A stretch of 64,000 bases of DNA from Adiantum capillus-veneris (taxonomy: Eukaryota > Streptophyta > Polypodiopsida > Polypodiales > Pteridaceae), in contig CM043956.1 of assembly GCA_014529385.2 (NCBI GenBank), positions 84,371,721-84,435,720 on the forward strand, in the 5' to 3' direction. The notes under the pieces were generated by a model that was not told the DNA's origin, searched no databases, and worked only from the letters and a program-made list of their open reading frames with translations. Made by a program: the position numbers and the translations under genes. Below are positions 1-11,300 of this stretch, piece after piece. Position 1 is the stretch's first letter, and every line of letters starts with the position of its first letter.

Positions 1-171
1 TTTGACCTTACACAAGCTAGGACTAACCTCGAGGTGGGAATCGTACCCAAGCATGAGATGCTAAGACGCTTAAAGTGGTTGTGGGAACTTTGCTCAAAGC
101 TTGAGGTGATTTTTATGCTTAAATGACTAAGGTTTTTGAAATGTTAAATTCTCAAGAGACATGAGAGTCCA

Positions 172-311
172 TGCTTGATTTACTAAGGCTTGAAGTATTC
201 AATTCAAAACAAATGACTTAAGAAGCATAAAAGACACATACTTGCTTGATTGACTAAGTCCTTGAAGTATTCAGTTCAACCAAATGATTTAATAAGCATA
301 AAAGACACATG
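172..311. repeat. Two-copy tandem repeat, about 70-bp unit
   Basis: Copies at about 172-240 and 243-311 each run from tgcttgatt to ataaaagacacat with scattered differences. The preceding ~170 bp has no recognisable content. Confidence 0.7.
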
Positions 312-473
312 TTCAAATGACCTTCCATATGTGGCCCTCATGATGTGCTTGAATGCTATTGGTTAGGTTTTAAAGGGATCCAATGAGAATTTAGATACAT
401 AAGAATAAATAATGAAGTTCATTCTCTCAAAGAGAAAAAAGAGGACACATGTTTAAATGAAATAATAAAATAA

Positions 474-525
<52 letters not shown>

Positions 526-1330
526 GGACCAAGCATTAGAGGGGGAGTATAGTCTCCCACACGCACACACATACATTCTCTCATTGTGTGGAGTGTAAAA
601 TGCAAGAGCTCCATCTCCTTCTCCAAGCTTGTTGAGAAGTGGAGAGCTTATACCAACACTCTTGGCTATGGAATGCAAATCACCAACCAAGAGCCATGCT
701 TCAATGCTTGAGCTTGCCATCTTCTTCATCTTCATTACTATGCTATTATGCTATGCTAAGCAAAAATAGTGATGATAAGTGAGGAACTATTTCTTTCTCC
801 TATGGAATGTTTCTTCTTCCTCTTCCCTACCCTCATTCCCTGCTAGCTCTCTCCACCTTCAAAGGTGTTTGAGGCCTTGGGACTGAGGCTTGGGATAGTT
901 AATGCTTTTTGCAAAGTTTATGTTAAGCTCTTGATACATGAAGCTTTTCATCTTCATAGCATCGCCAAGGAACACAAAGATTGTATTGTAAAAAATACAA
1001 AGATTGTATTGTAAAAAAGTCTCTCTTGAAGGGATAATCTATAATACAAACGCCTTTTGGAAGGGGGACCGGCTCCAAGTAAATCTGGTTCTCAACTATT
1101 GTCATGTTCTCTAATACCCTCTCTCTCTTTTACAAAAGTATTGTTCATGCCAAGTTAATTAAGTACCATGTTTATGTTGCTACCATCAATTAAGTTCACC
1201 GTCTATGTTCTCAATGTGACCTCACAAAAATGCTCACCTTAATTCTCTTAATTCCGCTATTCTCAAAGTTCATAGGCCATTCCTATTACAAGTAATTTGT
1301 AAGCAGCCTACATAGAATCATCCTAGGAAG
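312..1330. repeat. Upstream non-coding DNA with (GA)n and a short direct repeat
   Basis: A (GA)n run lies at 476-523. A 23-bp-period direct repeat containing ttgtattgtaaaaaa lies at 974-1018. I see no gene here; the one apparent frame through the microsatellite is an artefact of the dinucleotide run. Confidence 0.6.
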
Positions 1331-1443
1331 CTTGAAGTGTTGCATCTTGCACAAAAAAAGCGAAACAACCACCTCAAATTTTGTAAATGTAGCAAAAAAA
1401 ATTCAACTGGCCAAAATGTGCATGCCAAAGTTTTACATAACCT

Positions 1444-2095
1444 TTAAATTAGAAACTGTGTATGACGAATCTTCCACAGTCTCTGTCGGGGGCTACGTGG
1501 CATCGTTGTTGGCACGCTTCCATGTGGTTTTGACCGTTGGTTTATTGACAACCCCAACCATAGGATAGTTCCTTGCATAGTGACCATTTCTGCAACATTT
1601 GTAGCAGGCCGTGGGAAAGGAGGCGAACGCCAATTCTTGACAAAAGGTTCCAAAACCACCCATGTTCAAATCCACAAATTTCGGAATGGGTCTGTCCATG
1701 TTCTCGAGGATGCACACCTTAACATCCATGCCTGATTTCATCCTCTGTAGCATTATCATGAAGAGCAGCCGTCAGCTTGGCGGCTATAATCTGAACATTA
1801 TAACCAACATCTTTTTATGTAGCTTACAAGAATTCACCAGTTGGTCTCCCAAAAGGAGTACCCTTCCTTGCGCAAGCTTGGTTCCAAAATATCCTTGGTT
1901 GATGAAGGGCTTGTTGCAACTTGCATGACTTGTGGATCGTTGGGAAGAGCTACAAAATTTTACCATGCAGTAAATCTCAAACCAAGGGTGCAAAGTTGAT
2001 GACGTACTCCATTTCACATCAATTGCGAGCACGACAAAGTCGACGGCTGCTTTTCTAGACCAACTCGCAGTTTTTAATTGTAGGTCAAGAGTCAT
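1444..2095 (-). pseudogene. LINE ORF1 relic (DUF4283 / zinc-knuckle type)
   Basis: On the - strand, frames at 1493-1759 and 1784-2095 give a broken nucleic-acid-binding ORF1. Visible residues are KVCILENMDRPIPKF, then a glycine-rich link, then CYKCCRNGHYARNYP. That is a CCHC knuckle whose last Cys is Tyr. The segment between (1760-1900) is shifted and contains stops. Plant L1-type LINEs carry such an ORF1 upstream of their endonuclease/RT ORF; neither is adjacent here, so this is a remnant. It ends about 100 bp before the DUF212 start codon, so the gene's promoter must be compact, overlap this relic, or lie behind an unseen 5' UTR exon. Confidence 0.6.
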
Positions 2096-2196
2096 TGTTC
2101 TTGATCGCAGGGGAATCCGTGTGAGCCTTTGGCTATGGTGTTAATTGATCGTCCGTTCTGGCACATCGCCTGCTTGGTTAGCTAACAGAAGCGGAA
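2096..2196 (+). promoter_or_regulatory. Presumed 5' UTR / proximal promoter of the DUF212 gene
   Basis: About 100 bp between the LINE relic and the ATG. No clear TATA box is seen. The sequence gctaacag just before the ATG could be a splice acceptor of a 5' UTR intron. The ATG context has A at -3 and G at +4. Confidence 0.25.
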
Positions 2197-2312
2197 ATGG
2201 AGCCTTCCTCTGGTCTCCGCCCTGGTCGCTCTTCCATCTTTGAAAATCAGCCCCTCATGGCCGCCCTCGTCTCTTTCATGATTGCGCAATCCCTCAAGGT
2301 CTTTACAACATG
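2197..2312 (+). CDS. Exon 1 of the DUF212 gene (start codon, first membrane segment)
   Basis: Encodes 38 codons plus two bases (TG) of Trp39. It begins with ATG at 2197 and ends at 2312, followed by the donor gtattc. The residues [19 protein letters not shown] and VFTTW match the N-terminal hydrophobic segment typical of plant DUF212 proteins. The TG left at the exon end is completed by the first G of exon 2 (25190) to give Trp, followed by YKEKRW, the residues expected next in the family. This makes the pairing with an exon 22.9 kb away convincing. Confidence 0.85.
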
Positions 2313-2631
2313 GTATTCTCCTGATTTTGGTCTGTCATTTTGCTCTTTAGGTTGGATCTGGGCATCTGTGTATATTGAATAGAGACAATCATTGGAAAGA
2401 ACCACAAGCACGTCGTTGTACTGGGTTTAAGATTTCAATTCAGCTGTGCTGAAGATGTTGATGTAATTATTCTGTCGTATGGCATACGGAAGGGACAACC
2501 AAAAAAATTTGAAGAAGACACATGGTCTAAAGGCTACGATTAAAATCTATGGCTTATGAACTGGTAGAGATGGCGCAGAGGGTCAGGGTTAAGGTTAGGT
2601 TCATATGGAAACCTCAGCTTGGTATGTTTAC

Positions 2632-2676
<45 letters not shown>

Positions 2677-5274
2677 GACTGGTCAATTGAAGAGGCATTG
2701 CAATTAGTGCAACAAAACTGAACTAAACTAAAACCAACAAGCTGAACTAAACTAAAACCAACAAGCGGAACTAGAGTCAAGACACACAGGGGTGGAGTTC
2801 CCTTCTCAAGGCACGGACAGGTGCCCCTTGTTAGAGTTCCAACTCTTACCAGCGATGGCTCTGGTATCTTCAAGAGCTGAACACGGAATGAGGGCTGTTT
2901 TGTGGCTATCCCGGCGGCCGTATGGTTGGCACATGTACCTTTTGTGGCGGTATGCACCATGTATGTAGCCACCCGGTAGGCTGGCACGGGCGAGACTCTA
3001 GTTCCTAGGTTGAGAGTCTTTGTAGAACATTGCTGTCAGGTGCAGCGGAATTGAATATGGTGAAGATCTAGTTTACACTTACACAAAATCCTTTCTGTAA
3101 TTCCTAGCGTTAGTGATTTCTTTTTGCTTGAATGATCGTTCCTTCTACTTTTCCTTGCAGAGAGGGGCTGAGAGAATGCAATGGAGATGTGTAGAGGGAG
3201 AGAGTGTCACCAGGAGGTGTATTTTTTTTGTTGCCTTCTCTAAACATGGATTACATATTTTTACTTATTTTATTTGCACTTGTTTTTCCCGGAACCTTTG
3301 GTGGACATTGCATGGCCAGTGTGAAACGGCTACGACCGAACAGGTTTCTCACATCGGGAGTTTAGGTTGGTCGGTATGGGACTGGTCGGGCCAGTTAGTA
3401 TTGAATTCTGATGAGTATGGAAGTCCGTGTGCGCTAGGAGGAATTTGAGCCACTCGACAAGTCACTTACAATTTTATAAGTTGGTGGGAACTAGGGAATT
3501 TAACCAAAGGGGCAAACTGGACACTTGGCAGTAGGAGAGCAACTTGCAGGTCAACACTGAGTCAATCCAAGCTGGGACACCCAAAAGCTGGGACACCCAA
3601 AAGCGAGAGAGGAGGTTGATTTTGGTTCATTGTGATCTACAGTGTGTGTGTGTGAGTAATGGGTGCAGGTTCACAACTTTAATGGAAAGCTTGCCTTCTC
3701 CTTTGTCTCATGTAGCGTGATGATTTGACACCCAAAAGCGAGAGAGCAGGTTGATTTTGGTTCATTGTGATCTACAGTGTGTGTGTGTGAGTAATGGGTG
3801 CAGGTTCACAACTTTAATGGAAAGCTTGCCTTCTCCTTTGTCTCATGTAGCGTGATGATTTGCAGTGCTTTGTTAAAGTTAACAGGTGATCGAGGACAAG
3901 GGCAGAATTCATTTTTCTGGCAAATCTTTTGAGGTAAGGAAAGCTCTAAGAGAGGCCAAGAAATGCTACATTTGTGAAGAGGAGGGATATTTTGTGAATG
4001 AATGTTCATAGAAGAAGTCACAGGATAAGGATGATAAGTTAGAGCATAAAGGAAAGAAGCCAAAGTCCAGTGTAGGACTTGTCCCAGATTTGGTTGGTGA
4101 CCAGCCAAACAAAAATGCCACGGAACTGTGCAGAGCTTGGGGCAAAGTTAGAGACCAGATAGGGTTGGTTTTCATTGATCCAAGAGCCGGTGCAAATTGC
4201 ATATCACCAGAATTGGCATCAAAGTTGGGTATTTGTGCAGAGGAGATGGGTATGACACGTGAAGCAGGTTTGGCATGCTGAGGTCATTCAGAGTTATGTA
4301 GATATAGAAGAATTTCATATTATGCCACTTGAGGGCTTTGATGTGTTATTGGGTATCCCATGGTGTTACAGGTTGCATGCTATGGTGGATACTTACAAAC
4401 AAAAGATTATCCAGGGGAGTTACCTCTTGATAGGCTCGAGGATCATACCATAGATCTTGTGCCAGGCTCTAGTTCACCGAATAGACCACCATACAGGGTT
4501 AGTGCACCCCAACAGAAAGATTATGAGTCAGGTCAACGAGCTTTTAGAGAAGGGGCTGATTCTACCTAGTTCGTCCCCTTTTTGTTCGCCTGTACTCCTA
4601 GTGCAAAAGAAGCATGGTTTATGGCGCATGTGCATTGACTATCGCCCCTTGATTAAAACTATCATCAAGAACAGGTTTCCCATACCGAGGATAGATGCCA
4701 TTCTTGATTGGCTTGAGGGAGCGTCATTGTTTATAAGGATAGACCTAAAGAGTGAGTACCATTAGATACGCATTAGGCCAGAAGATGTACATAAGACTGC
4801 GTTCAGGACAATATTTGGTCTCTATGAGTACTGCTGAAGTGGTAAAGGCATAGTTACCGGGGAACGCCCCCTAGCCCGCGTTCCGGGGGGCAGTTCCCTT
4901 CCCGAACGTTCCGGAACGTCCCGGAATGTTTGACGTTCCGGGTGGCCAATGCAAACCGGAACGGCCGTTCCGGAACGTTCCGAAACGCCCCCGGACCGTT
5001 CCGGAATGCCCGTGGAACGGCCATCGGCTACAAACAAATTTGGCAAAAATTGAAAAAATTGAAGTAAATGTTTGGGCTTCTTTTGAAAGTGTGCAAGGCC
5101 TCAAGGACTCATAAAATGCACCCCCCTCCCCCTTTCTCTTCACAAGCTAATCCTCAAGGCTCAAGCTCTCTCCCTCTCACTCTCAAGATCTCTCCCTCTC
5201 AAGACTCACTCTCTCAAGGCTCAAGGCTTCAAGCCTTCAAGCTCTCTTCCTCTCCCTCCCACTCTCTCAAATCT

Positions 5275-5309
<35 letters not shown>

Positions 5310-8300
5310 ATCATCTAGTCATAGCAAGGTTGAATGGTCTTCAAAACGAGTTTTTTGTGAGTATTAGAGTCAAAACACTCTAATACTCCTTGTATTTAAA
5401 CACAAGGAGCTAAAAATTGCACTATTTGGGTGTTTTTTATACCTCCCGTTCTGCGACGTTCCCGTTCCGGACCCCTAGCCGTTCCCCCGTTCCGCGGGGA
5501 TCCCGTTGCCGTTCCCGTTCCCGTTCCGGGTTCCGGGTAACTATGGGTAAAGGGTACTACGGTAGGTGCTGAGGGATACTGCGATGGATGTTGGTACTGA
5601 AGTGCTTGGTTGTGCGGATGCTTGGTACTGCGGGTACTTTGGGTACTGAAGGTACTTGGGTGCTAAAGACACAGAGGTCTCGATGATCCCTACACTGAGC
5701 TAGGCAGGAGCCAAGTCAAAACGCAAGTGGTGCTAGATGCCGAGGTGTTGCGTTGACGACGACGACGATGAGGGATACTTGTATTGCGGTGCTGTTGAGG
5801 TGCTAATGGGTGCTGTTTGAGAGGCTTGCTACTGCAATGACGACGACGACGACGACGACGACGCTGTCGGCTGATCTGCTATCGCTGAGACGACGATGGT
5901 TGAAGAACTGAAAACGTTGGTCTTGGTGGCTGACCTGAAAACGCTGTTGATCCGCAAGGGGTAATCGTTGAATTCAGGGTGCTTAGGGGTGAAAAACGCT
6001 GGTGGGAGAGATTGAGGGAAAACGCCAAGGCTGGTTGAAAACGTTGATGGTTGGTGAGTATTGTTGAGAAGGGTGTTGTCGATACTACTTTGTCGTCTGC
6101 CTCTTCTGCTTTCTCCAACGTCCAAAGGGCTTCTTTTATAAGTCTTTTAGCCATTTGCCCTACCTTCTTTTAATAAATGTCATGTCAAAGTCACTTATTA
6201 ATAAATGACTTAAGTGAATGTTCATATGCCTATATGCTTAAGTAACTTAATTGTGCAAGTGAGGATATGCAACTATGACCTGCTTGGGCATGCACGTCTT
6301 GCTAGAGGCTCACAAAGTGCAAGGCTAGGTCGTAAGCTAAGACTGACGCTAAACTGTAGCAGAAGCTTGTCGACATGGCGCAAGTGTAGTGCGCACGTGA
6401 CACTTTATTAAAGAGACTCATGAAGTGGATTGCGGAGCTACAAGAATTCCAATTCTCTTTTCTTGTTGAGGAGAGTACAAGGGCTACAATGATTGATTTG
6501 CTTACTAATAAAGAAAACACTCTTCTTATTAAGGAGAATGCCGTGAAGAAGCAACACATAGAAGCTCCTGACATAGACAATGCCTATTTATCGTTTTTGA
6601 TGACCATGAAAGCTCACGGTGAAGCTTCAGGAGGTGTTGTAATTTATGATCCTCAAGGTGCTTTGGTAACCAAAAGGAGTTTGAAGCTTTTAACACAAAT
6701 TAACAATGAGGTTGAGCATGCTACTTTGGAGAAAGGGCTACACCTTTGCTCATGGTGAAGCTTCAGTAGGTGTTGTAATTTATGATCCTCAAGGTGCTTT
6801 GGTAACCAAAAGGAGTTTGAAGCTTACAACACAAAGCAACAATGAGGTTGAGCATGCTACTTTGGAGAAAGGACTACACCTTTGTCTTGAGCTTGGCATC
6901 CATTGTGTGAGGGTAAGAGGTGATGCTCTCTTGGTGGTTGAGCAAGTACTTGGGGTGTGGCAAAGTAGGAATCCAAGGCTGAAAAATGTGTGTTTTCAAG
7001 TAAAGAATTTGTTTAAGCGTTTTGAAGCTTGGAGTTCAAGGCATGTCGATAGGTCTCTGAATAAAGAAGCACATGGTGCAACACAAGCTTCAATTGGCCA
7101 ATTGTATGTGATAAGGGCTGATTCTCCTCTTTATTTGGGAAGAGAAGCTTTGGAGAGGGAAGAAGGGTTTCTGCAAATAGGTCTATGGGAGTTGGAGGAA
7201 TCAAAGAGGTATGCCTTCCTTCTTCATGCCAAAAGGTATGTGCTGCTTGGTGATACCTTGTATGTGAAAGGGGCTGATCTTGTGATGAGAAGGGTGTCAT
7301 GGAAAGATGAAATCTATAGAATTTCAGAGGAGAATTATGAAGGTTCTTGTGGTGGTCATTTTGCTTCAAAGATCACTTCGTATAAAATCTTGCAGGAGGG
7401 GTATGTGTGGCTAAACATCCAACGTGTTGGCCATCATTGGTGCATGTCTTGTGAAGAATGCCAAAGCATGGGAACTAGGGTTCTTAAATTAGAAGTTAGA
7501 GCCACCATTGTGGCTTATGATATGTTTGAGAAATGGGGTATTGATGCAATAGGTCCTCTACTTATAACAACTAGAGACAAATGTTACTTATCGCTGTTGA
7601 CTATCTATCTAGGTGGAGCTGTTAAGCAAACCACAAGTAAAGATATTCCCAATTTCTATTTGAAGATATTTTTTGTAAATTTGGCATGCCATTGGAGCTA
7701 CTTTCTGACAAGGGTCCAAGTTTCAAGGGAGAGCTGGTGGATTATCTATGTGAGAAGCTTCATTTGCGCCATAGGTTTACGACCCCCTATTATCCCCAAT
7801 GTAATGTAATGAATGAGAGGCTTAATGAAGAGCTTACAAGTGTCACATGACACATCCCAACCCTATGTGTCCGTGGACAAGCTGCACCATAGCAGGGTTC
7901 CCATCAGTCCAGTCAGTTTAGATTAGCAGCGATCTGGCACTTTTGTGAGTCTATTCGTAGACCGTGCATGCCCAGTTACTTAGCATCGATGCATATCCTC
8001 CGGTTGCACACATCATGATCATCGGAATTCCCATTAGAATCCATTAGCATCCGTTAGGGGAATTTTCCAGTGCATTTAGCCTATTTTCCTATTTTTGGTT
8101 ATTTTCACTTATTATTTTTAAGTGACTTTCCAACAAAAGTAGGTAGGGCAATTTTGCTAAGTTAATATATAAGCAAACCCAAGTTAGCAGTAATTGGCAG
8201 AAGAGGCAGCAGGAGCTTCCCGCTCAACAGGCAACTTCTCAGCAGTACCCCCCCTCAGCATTAGACCATCGCCATCCTCTCCCATTCCTTGGCGTTTTCT

Positions 8301-11300
8301 CTTCTAGCAGATCCTAGCGTTCCATTCCCAGTAACCATCGCCAGTACCCTCCAGATCTTGGCGTTTTTTCCATTAGCACCAAGGCAGCCAGTTCAGCCCA
8401 TTCAAAAACGCTAGCAAGCGAGATCCATCCAGCGTTTTTGCTCAGCTTTAGGACCCGTTTCACACCAACGTTTTTCAGCATGGATATGCCTGCATAACCA
8501 GCGTTTTCAGCATACAGTAGTGACCTTAAAACACAGCCTGAAGAGCAGATGCATCAGCGTTTTTCATCATCATTTCAGCCCCGAATGAACCAGTCATTTT
8601 CAGCCATGGAAACAGCAAGAAAACAGTCATTTTCAGCCACCAAGACAACCACGAAAATCAGCCAATAGAAGATCAGAGATTTCAGCTAAGTCGCCGTCAT
8701 CATCACCGTCGTCGTCATCGGCATAGTCCTATTGCATCAGTCCATTGTATACGCATTGTATACCTTTGTGCAATCAAAGTAGACCACTCTCACCGACGAG
8801 AGTGGGGCCTTCGGAGGAGGGTTTTTACAACCTCTCGGGTGTCGTATCTCTTCTCTCTCCTTCTCTCAGTCTCATTCACTTGCATGCACAATATCCACTC
8901 ACTTTGTTCGTGATCATAGCATTCTCCATAAGACGGAAAGCTCTCTCTTTCCCTAAGAACTAAAGGAACCTTGAGCAATAAGGATCACTAATCTTGAGAA
9001 AATACAACATTCATTCCGCTGCACCTTACATTGGTATCAGAGCTTTGGAAGTGTTTTGCATTACTCAAGGAAAGAACCACAAGAACCACAAGAATTTTTT
9101 TTTTGCTTGTTGCAATCGCACGAACCTAAGTTTACTTGGGTGTGGCAATTCCTAATCGTGTTTTGTTGAAGAGTGACAGGAATCCCAAGAAAGAAGGGCT
9201 TGTCCAGCCTCCCCTTGTGTCTCTTTTTACTCATTGAGAGTGGACTGTGCACTTAGCGGCCGGCCAATTGACGTGAGGTGGGAAAAAGCAACCTTGGTGT
9301 GAGCGCAAGGCCGCCAAGGGGTGCGTCCGCAGAAAGGAGAAGAACTCCGGTGAAGAGAAGATCCTTCTCCAACGCGATTTGCAAGCGAAAGAAAACCTCA
9401 AGAACCCCAAGAACCCAAGACCCTCAAGACTCAAGAACCTCAAGAAACCCAAGATTCTCACGAATCAAGGACCTCAAGAACCTCAAGACCCTCAAGAACC
9501 CAAGTTTCTCGCGAGCTTAAGACCCCAAGATCATAGTGCATGGTCGTCACCCGAAGCGGAATGGATACTTCGCATATAGGTGATGAGCATGAGAGAGGCG
9601 ACGAAGACTCGTCCCCACCCGAAGATGATTTCGTCAACCCTTCCCCTTTGCCATCTACTCCACCAAGTGCACCAGACTCTATGGAGGCAATGGTCAAGCA
9701 GATGATGGCCATGATGGATAGACAGGAAGACAAGCGCCTTGCTTTAGAACGCGAGCGCCTTGCTCATGACCGTGAGCGCGACGACAGAATTGCAAGAATG
9801 GCCGCAGACCAAGTAGCCAAGGACCGCGAGCGCGAGGACGGAATTGCAAGAATGGCCGCAGACCAAGCAGCCAAGGACCGCGAGCGCGAGGACGGAATTG
9901 CAAGAATGGCCGCAGACCAAGCAGCCAAGGACTCGAGCGCGACGAAAGAAACGCAAGATCGGCCGCACAACAAGAAGAAAATCGACTTGCTCTCGAATGC
10001 AAGCGCGATGAACGCAAAGCAGAAAGGGACGCCGAGCGAGAAGCTCAAAGGGAGATTCGCAATCAAGAATTTATTTTCCAATTGCTAGCCTCGAAGACCG
10101 AACCACCCAAAGATCGTGGGAGTTCGTCAAGAAGCGCAAGCCACGACACGGATTCCAACCATCCAGTTACAAAAAAGTTGACTTTCAGTAAGTATGACGG
10201 TAAGATGGATGCTACAGTTATTCATTCTTGGTTGCATCAATTTAATGCTTATTTTGTGACAACTAAGAAGACAGGAAATAGCAAAGTTTTGACGGTAGCT
10301 ATGTACCTTGCCAGTGATGCCATCAATTGGTACCACACATGGCAAGAGGCACAGCTAGCTGCACACCTAGAGGCAGCCGACGATTTCACGTCCTTCTCTT
10401 TTAGTTGGGCTGATTTCCAAGACAAGCTCAAGGCGCGGTTTATGCCACCTCAGTACCTCGCACGATTGAAGGACGATTGGCACGCTCTCAAGCAAAATGG
10501 TATGCCGGTTATGTCTTTTTCTAATCGTCTTTTGCAGCTAGGTATCCAATTACGTATGTCGGATGATGAGCGCAAAGAGGCTTTTCTCTTTGGATTGGAC
10601 GAGTATATCAAGTACGATGTCGAGGTATTCGATCCAATCGATCTCAACAAGGCGGTAGCGATTGCTCTCGCACAGGAGATGAAGCACAACAAGGGAAAGC
10701 CTAAGGAAAACAAGACTTCCACAAGTACCTCGCAGACTTCTCAGAACCCTCAGAACGGTAAGAATGGTAAGAATGATAACTCTTCTAACCAATCTTCCAA
10801 CAGTCTCTCATCAAAGAATTCTTCCAATGAATCTAAGGGTAAGGCTAACACAACTGCTAAACCTAAGCTTACTCCAGATGAAAAGGTAGCACAAGGAATT
10901 GTTGGAGGATACATCACGTCGGAAGAACAAAGCACTTATTCTAAGTAAGGTCGTTGTTTTCATTGTCACATTAAGGTTCACATAAAGCGAACATGTCCTA
11001 AGCTTGAATCAAATGAATCTAAAGAACCCACAACACCGACTACATCTGTCAATGCAATGAATGATAACACGGGTGTGCCCAAAGTTTCCCAAGACCCTCC
11101 CATTGATGATTCTCTCATTAAATGTTACGATCGTACGTCGAGGCACCGTTTTTTCATATTGTTTAACCAAGGTAGTATGCATGATGTGATCAGTTCCTCT
11201 CTTGTTGAGAGAGCCCGCCTCGAAGTTAGTCCGAGATCTCCTATCGAGGTCTCTGGCTTTCGTCCCGGTATGGACGCTCTCATCACGGAGGAGTGCCTTG

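Noticed and set aside
427-735. Frames coding SLSLSL or RERERE runs (also near 2628, 5068, 33197, 44825, 60815)
   Set aside because: Direct translation of CT/GA microsatellites with no domain or homologue.
5553-5700. GGTACT-rich stretch as a tandem repeat array
   Set aside because: Spacing is irregular and it is part of the A'-type LTR.
9787-9930. Regular repeats as a CRISPR-like array
   Set aside because: The units adjoin without spacers and are in-frame coding repeats in gag of a plant retroelement.
9694-10017. Antisense frames with repeated LGLRPFLQF-like units
   Set aside because: Mirror image of the 54-bp gag repeat on the other strand.
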